Part shown: in pieces, positions 1-8,505 of the stretch
Numbering within the stretch: the first letter of the stretch is position 1
Layout: the number at the start of each line of letters is the position of its first letter
NCBI GenBank assembly: GCA_964451415.1
Contig: CAYVHU010000005.1
Location: 1 to 64,000 of the forward strand
Reading direction: 5' to 3'
Length of the DNA stretch: 64,000 nucleotides
Source of the DNA: CAYVHU01 sp964451415
GTDB taxonomy: Bacteria > Pseudomonadota > Alphaproteobacteria > Rhodospirillales > Magnetovibrionaceae
Notes under the pieces: model-generated
The model's database searches: none
Seen by the model: the letters and a program-made list of their open reading frames with translations, nothing else
What the model was told of the DNA's origin: nothing
Made by a program: the position numbers and the translations under genes

Positions 1-30
1 ATGGCCGCTTAATGGATTCTACTTATATGG

Positions 31-47
31 CCCCCTAAAAACGGGGG
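31..47. terminator. Short GC hairpin, possible terminator of an upstream gene
   Basis: Five C residues and five G residues flank a TAAAAAC loop just before the Trm112-like gene. No clear T-run follows, so termination is only a guess. The gene it might serve lies outside the window. Confidence 0.25.
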
Positions 48-82
48 TATTACCACCTGAACAGACATGAAGGATTGCGATC

Positions 83-268
83 ATGACCAAATCCCCTTCC
101 CATATCGCCGATCGGAAACTCCTGGAAATACTTGTCTGCCCCCTGACCAAGACCCCTCTTGAATACGACGCCGAACATCAAGAGCTAATCAGCAAAAAAG
201 CCGGCCTGGCCTATCCCATTCGCGACGGAATTCCCATCATGCTTGAACTTGAAGCCCGGGAACTCTAA
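83..268 (+). CDS. Trm112-like (YcaR/UPF0434) small protein
   Basis: This 61-residue protein has the compact fold signature of the Trm112/YcaR family: LLEILVCPLTK near the N-terminus, and a C-terminal AYPIRDGIPIML segment that is the family hallmark. Trm112 proteins in other organisms activate methyltransferases, but the bacterial members are mostly uncharacterised, and only one Cys of the zinc site is visible here. A GAAGG-type ribosome site precedes the ATG. It lies 39 bases before the DUF971 gene on the same strand, so the two are probably co-transcribed. The family call is secure; the biological role is not known. Confidence 0.85.
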   Translation: MTKSPSHIADRKLLEILVCPLTKTPLEYDAEHQELISKKAGLAYPIRDGIPIMLELEAREL

Positions 269-307
269 ATTCCTGCCAACAACTTTCAGTACAAGGAACC
301 CTCTTTG

Positions 308-694
308 ATGATCCCTGCAAACCGAGAATTCGGCCAAATACACACGCCTCGGGAAATCCGCCTCAACCGTGAAGAAAAACGTCTTGAAATCGATTTCGAA
401 GACGATCGTTCTTTTTCCATTCCCGCAGAATTATTGCGCGTTGAAAGCCCCTCGGCAGAAGTGCAAGGCCATGGTCCCGATGAGAAGAAGCTCGTCGGCA
501 GTCGCCGTCATGTCGCCATTATGGAAATTATACCGGTGGGCAACTACGCCGTAACGCTGAAGTTCGACGACCTCCACGACAGCGGCATTTATACTTGGGA
601 TTTCCTTTACAATATGGGTCAAAATCAAGACGCCATCTGGAAGACATACCTCAAGAACCTGGAAGCGGCGGGCATGAGCCGAGACGTGAACTAA
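308..694 (+). CDS. DUF971 (gamma-butyrobetaine hydroxylase-like N-terminal domain) protein
   Basis: The 128-residue product consists of a single DUF971 domain. The IRLNREEKRLEIDFEDD opening, the SFSIPAELLRVESPSAEVQGHG middle part, and the NYAVTLKFDDLHDSGIYTWDFL segment are typical. The same fold forms the N-terminal domain of eukaryotic gamma-butyrobetaine hydroxylases, and some bacterial members have been linked to iron-sulfur cluster handling, but no role can be assigned from sequence here. ATG 308 is preferred over the in-frame TTG at 305. It follows the Trm112-like gene closely and may share its transcript. Confidence 0.82.
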   Translation: MIPANREFGQIHTPREIRLNREEKRLEIDFEDDRSFSIPAELLRVESPSAEVQGHGPDEKKLVGSRRHVAIMEIIPVGNYAVTLKFDDLHDSGIYTWDFLYNMGQNQDAIWKTYLKNLEAAGMSRDVN

Positions 695-1016
695 CGTGCA
701 TTTCAGATCTGGTTATAAAGCGGCGATCGGTCAAAATATATCGTTTCTGGCGGCTGGGGGGCCGTGGAAAATCAACACCCAACATGCTCATTTAATAGTC
801 AAAAATTTAGTTTTGCCTAAATTTTAGGCCTAAAAAGGCGTCCACATAATTTTATTTTTATCAAAAATAATTTCTTAATAATTTGTTTTTCCTAGATATT
901 TTACCATCATCCCCGAATTTGGCATGACCCTTGAATTAGCAAGGGCGGGCCGGGCCGCTTCCGGCTAAATCCAACTCGGGCGCAAGCGGCGCCAGACAAG
1001 AGGGGAAATTAGAGCG
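695..1016 (+). promoter_or_regulatory. glnK upstream region with inverted repeat and sigma54-like promoter
   Basis: This 322-base gap holds no gene that I can see. A perfect 9-base inverted repeat (AAAATTTAG at 802-810, CTAAATTTT at 817-825) is followed by the palindrome TAGGCCTA and an AT-rich stretch. At 920-935 lies TGGCATG-N4-TTGAA, which matches the sigma54 consensus TGGCACG-N4-TTGCA except in the -12 dinucleotide (GA for GC). In proteobacteria glnK-amtB is commonly driven by NtrC and sigma54 under nitrogen limitation, so this is the expected place for such a promoter. I did not identify a clear NtrC site. Confidence 0.5.
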
Positions 1017-1355
1017 ATGAAACTGATCATAGCGATCATCAAGCCCTTCAAGCTCGATGACGTACGCGAGTCCCTAACCGGACTGGGCGTCGAAGGAATG
1101 ACCGTTACAGAGGTCAAGGGCTACGGACGTCAGAAAGGTCAAACAGAAATCTACCGTGGGGCCGAATACGAAATTCACTTCCTTCCCAAAGTCAAAGTCG
1201 AGGTCGCCGTTTCCGACGACCAAGCCGAACGTACCGTTGAAGCAATCAGCGGCGCTGCCGGCACCGGCAAAATCGGCGACGGAAAGATTTTCGTGGTTGA
1301 TTTGGAAAAGGCCGTGCGCATCCGCACCGGCGAGACTGACGACCAGGCGTTGTAA
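1017..1355 (+). CDS. glnK: P-II nitrogen regulatory protein GlnK/GlnB
   Basis: The 112-residue protein has the full P-II length. It contains the T-loop with the uridylylation Tyr51 (in IYRGAEY) and the C-terminal GDGKIFV segment that helps bind ATP. P-II trimers sense ATP/ADP and 2-oxoglutarate and bind partner proteins according to nitrogen status. The gene sits 12 bases before amtB, and this linkage is the classical mark of GlnK, the paralog that plugs the ammonium channel. I therefore use glnK, although sequence alone would not separate it from glnB. An AGAGGGGA ribosome site precedes the ATG. Confidence 0.93.
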   Translation: MKLIIAIIKPFKLDDVRESLTGLGVEGMTVTEVKGYGRQKGQTEIYRGAEYEIHFLPKVKVEVAVSDDQAERTVEAISGAAGTGKIGDGKIFVVDLEKAVRIRTGETDDQAL

Positions 1356-1367
1356 GGAAACAAGATC

Positions 1368-2663
1368 ATGAAACGCAACCTGCTTATGCTATTGGGCTTC
1401 GTCGCAGCCCTTTTATTCGTGGCGCTTCCCGCCCATGCGGCCGTGGCCAAAGAGACCGCATATATTTTCAATACGCTGTCATTTTTGATGCACGGCTTTT
1501 TGGTGATGTGGATGGGCGCGGGCTTCGCCATGCTTGAAGGCGGCCTCGTGCGCTCCAAAAACACCTCAATGCAACTTTTGAAAAATGTTGCCATTTATGC
1601 CGTGGCCGGCATCATGTTTTATCTCGTCGGTTTCGATCTCATGTTCATGAACGTGAACGGCGGCTATTTTGGCACACTGTCCATCTGGTCGGCAGCCGAC
1701 GCGGGTCGAGGCAACTTCTCGACCGGTTCAGATTGGTTCTATCAGATGGTGTTCGTCGCCACCGCGGCGTCCATCGTATCGGGAACCTTGGCCGAACGCA
1801 TTAAACTGTGGCCATTCATCGCCTTCGTGGTTGTCTTGACCGCGTTCATCTATCCGATCACAGGCGCGTGGGGATGGGGCGGCGGCTGGTTGTCCGGTCT
1901 CGGCTTCCAGGATTTCGCCGGTTCCACGTTGGTTCACTCGGTCGGCGGCTGGGCAGCCCTGTCGGGTGCCATCATCCTCGGCCCGCGCATCGGCAAATTT
2001 GCCGCCGACGGCACGGTCCATCCGATCCCCGGCGCCAATATGCCGCTGGCCACTTTGGGAACGTTCATCCTGTGGCTTGGCTGGTTCGGCTTTAATGGCG
2101 GTTCGCAAGCGGCCATGGGTTCGATCGCTGACATCGACGCCATCGGCACCATTTACATCAACACCAACTTGGCCGCTGCGGCCGGTGTCGTCACGGCGAT
2201 GCTCCTCACGCAGTTGCTCTATAAAAAGGTCGATCTGACCATGGTGTTGAACGGTGCTTTGGCCGGTCTGGTCGCCATTACCGCCGCCCCGTTGACCCCG
2301 AGCCCGGGCATGGCCCTGGTCATCGGCGCCATCGGTAGCATTCTGGCGCTGTTCGCCGTCACGGTGTTCGATAAGCTGAAAATTGACGATGTGGTTGGCG
2401 CCCTGCCGGTTCACCTGGTCGCAGGTATCTGGGGAACGCTCGCCGTGCCCCTCACCGACAGTGGGGCTTCGTTCGTCTCGCAACTGACCGGCGTCGTCTC
2501 CATTGGTGCCTTCGTGGTGGGGGTCAGCTCGATCGTGTGGCTGATTTTGAAGTACACCGTGGGCATTCGCGTCAGCGAAGAAGAGGAAACGATCGGTCTC
2601 GACAAAGTCGAACTGGGCCTCGAAGCCTATCCCGAATTTGGTCGCGGTTCACAAAACGTGTAG
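1368..2663 (+). CDS. amtB: Ammonium transporter AmtB
   Basis: The 431-residue protein begins with a cleavable signal peptide (ending near ALPAHA, residue about 24) followed by about eleven membrane helices, as in other Amt proteins. Conserved pieces include GAGFAMLEGGLVRSKN, the first pore histidine in TLVHSVGGWAAL, and the second in LPVHLVAGIWGTLAVPL. It conducts ammonium across the inner membrane at low external concentration. Co-expression with the P-II gene just upstream implies that GlnK blocks the channel when nitrogen becomes plentiful. A strong hairpin terminator follows at 2694-2734, which closes the two-gene operon. Confidence 0.96.
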   Translation: MKRNLLMLLGFVAALLFVALPAHAAVAKETAYIFNTLSFLMHGFLVMWMGAGFAMLEGGLVRSKNTSMQLLKNVAIYAVAGIMFYLVGFDLMFMNVNGGYFGTLSIWSAADAGRGNFSTGSDWFYQMVFVATAASIVSGTLAERIKLWPFIAFVVVLTAFIYPITGAWGWGGGWLSGLGFQDFAGSTLVHSVGGWAALSGAIILGPRIGKFAADGTVHPIPGANMPLATLGTFILWLGWFGFNGGSQAAMGSIADIDAIGTIYINTNLAAAAGVVTAMLLTQLLYKKVDLTMVLNGALAGLVAITAAPLTPSPGMALVIGAIGSILALFAVTVFDKLKIDDVVGALPVHLVAGIWGTLAVPLTDSGASFVSQLTGVVSIGAFVVGVSSIVWLILKYTVGIRVSEEEETIGLDKVELGLEAYPEFGRGSQNV

Positions 2664-2693
2664 TGAACGTCCAAAATCGGAATTTCAAAATGG

Positions 2694-2734
2694 AAGCCGG
2701 GGGGCCTTGCCTCCCGGCTTTCGTTTTGTCTTTT
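2694..2734 (+). terminator. Rho-independent terminator after glnK-amtB
   Basis: The arms AAGCCGGG and CCCGGCTT form a GC-rich stem around a loop of about 11 bases. A T-rich tail (TCGTTTTGTCTTTT) follows immediately. The position 30 bases after the amtB stop fits the end of the glnK-amtB operon. Confidence 0.8.
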
Positions 2735-2827
2735 CCATTGGCAAGCCCGTACGCGCCCTCCGGGTTTCCCAAACCTACCCGCGAGGGTATTAAGCACTTG
2801 GTAAGCCGCGCCGTGTAAAACAAAAAA

Positions 2828-5239
2828 ATGGCAAGGTTGTCCGACAAGTTCAGCGCCGTTCCTTTATTGCCCGAGGGCACGACGGCTTTTTTCGCCCGCC
2901 GCTTAAGCGAACTCGCCGGGGCCGCGCTGGTCGCGCTTGCCCTCGCCTATCTCGGCGCGCTTTTCACCTACAACCCGAGCGATCCCTCGTTCAACAGCGT
3001 CGGTGTGAACGCCATAACGAACGGGCTGGGGCGTCCGGGTGCGGTTATCGCTGATTTGATGCTGCAAGGTTTCGGCACCATAGCCATTTTACCGGCCTTT
3101 TTCATGATTGCCTGGGGACAGCTATTGATGCGCAAGCTCGGTCCAGGTCAGGTTTGGTTGCGTCTCGTCCTCGCCCTGGGCGCTATTTTACTACTCTGTA
3201 CCTCCGCAGCCCTGGTCAAACATTCGGCCCTTTCATCCTTTGCACATTCCACGGCCGTTTCCTGGCCGTCGGTGGTCGGTCTGGGCGGCGTTTCGGGCAA
3301 AATTTTGCTGGCACGTCTCGGAGATATCCTGAGCGTCCTCGCACCAGAAAATACAAGCTTTGTCGTTACCTTGTTAGCTTATACCTTTGCGCCGTTGGGA
3401 ACGCTCGCGTTTCTTTACGCACTGGGGCTGCCGGGCGGAGATTGGCGGGCCATGGGCCGAGGTCTAGCCCTTGTAAACCGCAAAGTCGGCACGCTAACAC
3501 TGTCCGCTGCGGCTCTTGTCAAAACGTTGTTTCTGAAAGCGGCCCCCCAAGAACCGCCGGGCAGCATCGACACGATCTCGACGCGGCGCCCCAAAAAAAG
3601 CGCTCCCAACCCAAAGCCAAAGATCCAGGGCCTGGTCGAAGCCCATGACGCGCGGGTGAAAAGCGGCCGCAAGGCCGAAGCACAGCGCCAACGCTCCTTG
3701 GACCTCGGTCCGGGGAGCCCCACCAACAACCATGGCTACCAGCCGCCACCCCTTAGCCTGCTTGATGCGCCGGACCCAAGCCTACGCCCCCTCCACAACA
3801 ATGCGGCGCTACAACAAAACGCCATCATGCTGTCCACCGTATTGGAAGATTTCGGAATCCGCGGTGAAATCGTTAAGGTCAGGCCCGGTCCGGTCATCAC
3901 CTTGTACGAACTGGAGCCCGCGCCGGGAACCAAAACCTCTCGGGTGATCGGCCTCGCCAACGATATCGCGCGTTCCATGTCTGCGGTATCGGTACGCGTC
4001 GCGACGGTCCCGGGACGCAATGTCATCGGCATCGAACTGCCGAATCAAGGCCGTGAAATGGTCCGTTTGCGCGAATTATTGGCGTCGCGAGACCTGGAAA
4101 AAGCAAAGGGCGTACTAAATCTGGCACTGGGCAAGGACATTGGCGGGCTGCCCGTGATCGTCGATCTGGCGCGCATGCCGCATCTCTTGATTTCGGGCAC
4201 CACCGGATCGGGCAAATCCGTGGGCGTGAACGCGATGATCTGTTCGCTGCTTTACCAACATAGTCCCGAGCAATGTCGTTTTATCATGATCGATCCGAAA
4301 ATGCTGGAGCTCTCGGTCTATGACGGCATCCCCCACCTTTTGAGCCCCGTCGTCACGGAGCCCGCCAAAGCGGTCGTCGCCTTGAAGTGGGCGGTACGCG
4401 AGATGGAGGAACGTTACCGCCTGATGAGTCAGTTAGGCGTGCGCAATATATCGGGCTACAACCAACGCCTTGCCGAGGCCAGCCAAAAAGGCGAGGCCCT
4501 GACCCGCCACGTTCAAACCGGGTTCGACGAAATGGGCAAGCCGGTGCACGAAGATCAACCTTTGTCCATGGACCCGTTGCCCTTTATCGTTGTCGTGGTC
4601 GATGAAATGGCGGATCTGATGCTTGTCGCCGGAAAGGACGTCGAAGGCGCCATTCAACGTCTAGCGCAAATGGCGCGCGCGGCGGGCATCCACTTGATCA
4701 TGGCAACGCAGCGGCCTTCGGTCGATGTCATTACCGGCACCATCAAGGCTAACTTTCCGACCCGCATCAGCTTCCAGGTGACGTCGCGAATTGACAGCCG
4801 CACGATTTTGGGCGAACAAGGCGCAGAACAGCTTCTCGGTCAGGGTGATATGCTGTATATGGCGGGCGGTGGTCGTATCACGCGAGTCCATGCGCCATTT
4901 GTTTCCGATGAAGAAGTCGAAGACATCGTCAACCACCTAAAAACCCAGGGAGCGCCGGTTTATGTCGATTCTATCACCGAAGAAGACGCTTTCACGCCAG
5001 ATCAGGCGCAATCGCCGCGCGGTGGCAACAAGGATGATATCCTCTATGACGAAGCCGTGGCCCTGGTGGCGCGCGAAGGCAAAGCCTCAACCAGTTTCGT
5101 CCAACGCCATCTGCAAATCGGATACAATCGCGCCGCACGCATCATTGAACGCATGGAGGCACAAGGCGTGGTCAGCAAACCCAACCGCGTTGGTCGCCGC
5201 GAGGTTTTGATCGGCGATGTCAGTGCCAAAGCCTCGTAA
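2828..5239 (+). CDS. ftsK: DNA translocase FtsK
   Basis: The 803-residue protein has about four N-terminal membrane segments in the first 200 residues, a short basic and proline-rich linker, and the FtsK/SpoIIIE motor. The Walker A motif GTTGSGKS lies near residue 460 and the Walker B stretch FIVVVVDEMADLM near 586. The C-terminal winged-helix gamma domain (about 735-800), which reads chromosome orientation signals, contains FVQRHLQIGYNRAARIIERME. It pumps DNA at the division septum and activates dimer resolution. The linker is short compared with E. coli FtsK (about 1,300 residues), which is usual for alphaproteobacteria. No good ribosome site is seen before the ATG. Confidence 0.96.
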   Translation: MARLSDKFSAVPLLPEGTTAFFARRLSELAGAALVALALAYLGALFTYNPSDPSFNSVGVNAITNGLGRPGAVIADLMLQGFGTIAILPAFFMIAWGQLLMRKLGPGQVWLRLVLALGAILLLCTSAALVKHSALSSFAHSTAVSWPSVVGLGGVSGKILLARLGDILSVLAPENTSFVVTLLAYTFAPLGTLAFLYALGLPGGDWRAMGRGLALVNRKVGTLTLSAAALVKTLFLKAAPQEPPGSIDTISTRRPKKSAPNPKPKIQGLVEAHDARVKSGRKAEAQRQRSLDLGPGSPTNNHGYQPPPLSLLDAPDPSLRPLHNNAALQQNAIMLSTVLEDFGIRGEIVKVRPGPVITLYELEPAPGTKTSRVIGLANDIARSMSAVSVRVATVPGRNVIGIELPNQGREMVRLRELLASRDLEKAKGVLNLALGKDIGGLPVIVDLARMPHLLISGTTGSGKSVGVNAMICSLLYQHSPEQCRFIMIDPKMLELSVYDGIPHLLSPVVTEPAKAVVALKWAVREMEERYRLMSQLGVRNISGYNQRLAEASQKGEALTRHVQTGFDEMGKPVHEDQPLSMDPLPFIVVVVDEMADLMLVAGKDVEGAIQRLAQMARAAGIHLIMATQRPSVDVITGTIKANFPTRISFQVTSRIDSRTILGEQGAEQLLGQGDMLYMAGGGRITRVHAPFVSDEEVEDIVNHLKTQGAPVYVDSITEEDAFTPDQAQSPRGGNKDDILYDEAVALVAREGKASTSFVQRHLQIGYNRAARIIERMEAQGVVSKPNRVGRREVLIGDVSAKAS

Positions 5240-5903
5240 CGCGCCCTTTCCCTTAAAACGCATCATCGCCGTATTGGTGCTGGTCGCAAGCGTTTTTGCC
5301 GCCGCCGCTTTATTCTTGCCCAAAACGGCCAGCGCCAAAGGCGTGTTCGGTCTGAACAAAACGCAAACGCAGCAAATCCAGGCGATCCAGAACTATCTCA
5401 ACGCCATTTCCTCAATGCGCGCTCGTTTTATCCAGACCACCAATCAGGGCGATTTCAGCCAAGGTGCGTTTTATATGGCCAGGCCCGGACGCATGCGCGT
5501 TGTCTACGACCCGCCAACCCCGATTTTGATCGTGTCCAACGGTTCTTGGGTGATGTACAAAAATACCGAGTTGGATCAGTTGAGCTTCGTCCCCCTCAGC
5601 CGCACGCCCGCCGGTTTGTTCATCGGCAAGCATGTCAATTTTTTCAGTAAAGATCTCATCATCAGCGCCTATGAACACAAGGCGGGAGCCATTCGCCTCA
5701 GCGTGAAACGCGCAAATGACCCGACGGGGGGAACCCTGACGCTGGTTTTCAGCGACACACCCTTGCAGCTGAGAAAATGGTCCGTCATCGATGCCCAGCG
5801 CATCGTCACCACGGTTTCATTGCTGGACCCACAATTTGGCACCACGTTGTCCGACAACCTATTCAAAATCGAATCCGGCACGACCGGTCGGCGCCTAAAA
5901 TAA
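5217..5903 (+). CDS. lolA: Outer-membrane lipoprotein carrier LolA
   Basis: The 228-residue product has a hydrophobic signal sequence (about residues 14-40, ending near KTASA) and the LolA fold. Features include the QIQAIQNYLNAISSMRARF opening, the FYMARPGRMRVVYDPP segment with its conserved Arg and Pro, and a C-terminal FSDTPLQLRKWSVIDAQ. LolA ferries lipoproteins across the periplasm from LolCDE to the outer membrane. Its ATG lies 23 bases inside the end of ftsK in another frame, so its translation is probably coupled to ftsK. The ftsK-lolA order is common in alphaproteobacteria. Confidence 0.92.
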   Translation: MSVPKPRNAPFPLKRIIAVLVLVASVFAAAALFLPKTASAKGVFGLNKTQTQQIQAIQNYLNAISSMRARFIQTTNQGDFSQGAFYMARPGRMRVVYDPPTPILIVSNGSWVMYKNTELDQLSFVPLSRTPAGLFIGKHVNFFSKDLIISAYEHKAGAIRLSVKRANDPTGGTLTLVFSDTPLQLRKWSVIDAQRIVTTVSLLDPQFGTTLSDNLFKIESGTTGRRLK

Positions 5904-5984
5904 AATCAGACTGCATTTCTGAAATTTTATCAATCCTGCCATATTTTTGTCTAATCGTTCCATTATGCTGTCCTCATCCTGGAC

Positions 5985-6155
5985 AAGGGTCGATATAAGA
6001 CCCATATCCAAGGCGTGGTTTGGTCAGCAACAGCCGAACCCGGTCCGGACGGCGGTTCCCCCCACTTATAGCCTGTCCGGCAAAACCCCGACCCTCCCCC
6101 CCAGGGAATAGGGGTAAACGCCCGGCCGCCCCCTCTGGCCGGGCGTTTTTTTGGG
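5985..6155 (+). ncRNA. Candidate structured RNA ending in a terminator
   Basis: The gap between lolA and the response regulator is 299 bases long and without a recognisable gene. It holds several possible stems: GGGTC/GACCC at 5987-6003, GAACC/GGTTC at 6036-6058, and CCGGAC/GTCCGG at 6045-6080 (an alternative pairing to the previous one). These are followed by a strong terminator at 6116-6155. The layout could be a small RNA or simply a long lolA 3' UTR. It does not match SRP RNA, 6S RNA, tmRNA or a tRNA as far as I can judge. No convincing promoter was found. Confidence 0.25.
6116..6155. terminator. Strong rho-independent terminator
   Basis: AAACGCCCGGCC (6116-6127) pairs perfectly with GGCCGGGCGTTT (6137-6148) around a 9-base loop, and a run of seven T follows. 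It ends transcripts coming from lolA. The response regulator ends nearby on the other strand and may use the same stem, although it lacks an equally good T-run. Confidence 0.85.
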
Positions 6156-6190
6156 GCCGGGCGTTCTTTTAAGGCCGGGCGTTCTTTGTA
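6137..6190. repeat. Three 18-bp tandem copies of a terminator arm
   Basis: GGCCGGGCGTTTTTTTGG (6137-6154), GGCCGGGCGTTCTTTTAA (6155-6172) and GGCCGGGCGTTCTTTGTA (6173-6190) follow one another at exactly 18 bases. Each copy carries the right arm and T-tract of the terminator at 6116-6155. Any of the three could pair with the single left arm. Confidence 0.85.
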
Positions 6191-6202
6191 AGTTTAAAGC
6201 GT

Positions 6203-6913
6203 TTACGAAAGCTGCAATCGATAGCCCCCGGGTTCCGTCAGAAGAATTTTAGCACAAGACGGATCGCACTCCATTTTCTGACGCAATCGGTAAACGTGCG
6301 TTTCCAGGGTATGCGTCGTAACATTGGCGTTGTATCCCCAGACCTCATTCAACAACGTGTCGCGTCCCACAACCTCCCCACCATGCAGATAAAGAAATTT
6401 CAGGATTTCCGCTTCCTTACCGGTGAGACGAATAACCTCTGCCGGTTCCTTGTCTTGCGCCCCTTGCATCAAACTCAACGTTTTCACCCCAGGACGGAAC
6501 GCAAACGGACCAACGCTCAGAACGGCTTCGTCGCTACGTTCGAACTGGCGAATTTGTGCGCGGATTCGCGCCAGCAAAACACCCAGCTTAAAAGGCTTCG
6601 TGACATAATCCGTCGCCCCGGAATCGAGACTCTCGATCGCCGCATGATCGCTAACGTCTGCCGTCAGCATGATAATCGGCGCCATGGCACCTTCCGCACG
6701 CAAGGCACGGCAAACCTCGTGTCCTCCCGCACCCGGCAAATCGACATCCAGCAAAAACAAATCGAAATGACCGCTTTTCGCCAAATCCACCCCAGCTTCA
6801 CCCGTTGTCGCGGCGATGCACTGATACCCCCCCAGCTGCTGAAGCTGTTCACACAACATTTCGTTCAATAAATCGTCATCATCAATGATGAGAACGCGTT
6901 TACTGTCACTCAT
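6203..6913 (-). CDS. OmpR-family response regulator
   Basis: From the ATG at 6913, which has a GAGGA ribosome site, the protein is 236 residues long. The receiver domain (about 5-120) has the acidic cluster DDDD at 11-14, phospho-acceptor Asp56 in LFLLDVDLPG, Thr84 and Lys106. The C-terminal winged-helix domain (about 135-235) has GKEAEILKFLYLHGGEVVGR and THTLETHVYRLRQKME, typical of OmpR/PhoB regulators. A longer in-frame start at 6970 exists but has no ribosome site. No histidine kinase gene is adjacent, so it is an orphan in this window and its signal and targets cannot be deduced. Confidence 0.92.
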   Translation of the reverse strand: MSDSKRVLIIDDDDLLNEMLCEQLQQLGGYQCIAATTGEAGVDLAKSGHFDLFLLDVDLPGAGGHEVCRALRAEGAMAPIIMLTADVSDHAAIESLDSGATDYVTKPFKLGVLLARIRAQIRQFERSDEAVLSVGPFAFRPGVKTLSLMQGAQDKEPAEVIRLTGKEAEILKFLYLHGGEVVGRDTLLNEVWGYNANVTTHTLETHVYRLRQKMECDPSCAKILLTEPGGYRLQLS

Positions 6914-7129
6914 ACCGTCCTCATAACCCCTGTCTGATTCCATATTCGGGACACCCCGACGTGAAGACATTTTTAGTATAGGTCATATGGGGAGCCGTTG
7001 GGCAAGTCGCCACCAAAGAACAATGTCCCTTCCCTTGCGTACGAGGCGGGGGTAATGTTGGCCTAAAGCATCGTGCTCAATGACGGTCCATGGACCGATA
7101 GACCAACATCCCCCGGACGCCACGTTATC

Positions 7130-8314
7130 ATGCCGCATCGTCAAGACTTGAGAACCATGCCCGCGACGCGCGAACCCGTTTCGCTGCTTAGTGTTGATCG
7201 CGCAGTCTTTGAATTACGCCGCGGGCGTTTTGTCTGCGTCGCCGCTGCCGACGGTGCACGCGCCCTTGTGATGGCGGCGGAAGGCGCAAGCCCGCAAAGC
7301 CTCCGTGAATTAAAAGAACGCGCCGGAAATACACCGACCCTCGCCATCACGCATCGACGCGCTGATGTTCTGGGCCTGAGCGGTGCGGACATCGATCCCC
7401 AAAGCGCCGTACTAACATTGCGCTTTGATACCGCACCGGACGCCGAAACCATAATGAGTCTAGCGGACCCGCTTTTTGTGCCGGAACCCGGCGGCGCCCC
7501 CATCGAAAAGCACTTACACCATCTTCAAACCGCCGCTGCACATGGTCCCGCCAGCGCAGCCGTCGGCTTAACAAAAATTGCGCGCTTATTGCCCGCCGCC
7601 CTGGTAGCCTCGATCCATGACACGGATGGCGACGATTTACTGAACTGGGCGGCACGGCGTGATTTACCCTATGTCGATGCAGGGGACGTGTTCCAATATG
7701 AACACACCACCGCGCGCACCCTAAAACCTGTTTCCGAAGCTCATGTTCCCTTAAGCGATGCCGAAACCACACGCATTATCGCGTATCGTCCTTATGACGG
7801 CGGTCTGGAACATCTGGCGATCGTCATCGGAAACCCAACGGCGTTGGACCCCAAAACGCCGCCGGCGCTGGTTAGACTCCACAGTGAATGCTTTACCGGC
7901 GATCTTTTAGGATCCCTGCGCTGCGATTGTGGCGATCAGTTGCGCGGGGCCATTCAGGCCATCGCCGCAGACGGCGCGGGTGTTCTGCTTTATTTAGCAC
8001 AGGAAGGCCGGGGAATTGGGCTGGTCAACAAATTGCGCGCCTACACCTTGCAGGACAGGGGATTGGATACACTCGATGCGAACGAACAACTTGGTTTCGA
8101 TGCGGACGAGCGCGTTTACCTGCCAGCTGCCGAAATGCTCAAGGACCTGGGCCTTACCCGCGTCCGTCTGCTCACCAATAATCCGAACAAAGTTTCAGCG
8201 CTGATCGAATTCGGGATCGACGTGGTCGAGCGCGTTCCCCACGCTTTTCCCTCAAATAAACATAACGAGCGCTATTTGCTGACCAAAAAAGCAAAAGGCG
8301 GGCATTTATTTTAA
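7130..8314 (+). CDS. ribA: GTP cyclohydrolase II with N-terminal extension
   Basis: The C-terminal half is a complete GTP cyclohydrolase II. Zinc ligands Cys254, Cys265 and Cys267 lie in SECFTGDLLGSLRCDCGDQ, followed by EGRGIGLVNKLRAY and the RVRLLTNNPNK segment. The enzyme opens the GTP imidazole ring in the first step of riboflavin synthesis. About 200 residues precede this domain. They are not a recognisable DHBP synthase (RibB) but resemble the N-terminal extension found in many alphaproteobacterial RibA proteins. The start is uncertain: GTG 7073, ATG 7130 and ATG 7157 are in frame and none has a strong ribosome site. Confidence 0.9.
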   Translation: MPHRQDLRTMPATREPVSLLSVDRAVFELRRGRFVCVAAADGARALVMAAEGASPQSLRELKERAGNTPTLAITHRRADVLGLSGADIDPQSAVLTLRFDTAPDAETIMSLADPLFVPEPGGAPIEKHLHHLQTAAAHGPASAAVGLTKIARLLPAALVASIHDTDGDDLLNWAARRDLPYVDAGDVFQYEHTTARTLKPVSEAHVPLSDAETTRIIAYRPYDGGLEHLAIVIGNPTALDPKTPPALVRLHSECFTGDLLGSLRCDCGDQLRGAIQAIAADGAGVLLYLAQEGRGIGLVNKLRAYTLQDRGLDTLDANEQLGFDADERVYLPAAEMLKDLGLTRVRLLTNNPNKVSALIEFGIDVVERVPHAFPSNKHNERYLLTKKAKGGHLF

Positions 8315-8427
8315 GGGGGCCAAAGTGTCGGCAATTTACGCCGCTAAAGCGGGCACATTTTGCCGCAATTTTTACCGGTAACAAACCGGAATAATTGTAA
8401 CTTATTGATATCTCACAATTTTTTTTC

Positions 8428-8443
8428 TGGCACTGAGTTTGCA
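8428..8443 (+). promoter_or_regulatory. Near-perfect sigma54 promoter
   Basis: TGGCAC-N5-TTGCA matches the sigma54 -24/-12 consensus, and the GG and GC dinucleotides have the required 10-base spacing. It lies 62 bases before the ATG of the unknown gene at 8506. Upstream are a 10-base palindrome TTACCGGTAA (8372-8381) and an AATTGT/ACAATT inverted repeat (8393-8420), either of which could be an activator site. Confidence 0.75.
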
Positions 8444-8505
8444 CGTTTTCCGACGGCCCCAACAAATGCAGCGGGGCAAGACAATCCCGGAACACGTGAA
8501 ACAAA

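Noticed and set aside
1728..2483. A 251-codon open frame opposite amtB
   Set aside because: It is an antisense shadow of a clearly real membrane protein gene.
8488..8503. A third parS-like sequence (CACGTGAAACA) before the unknown gene at 8506
   Set aside because: Only the centre and right arm match; the left arm (CGGAA) does not, so ParB would be unlikely to bind.
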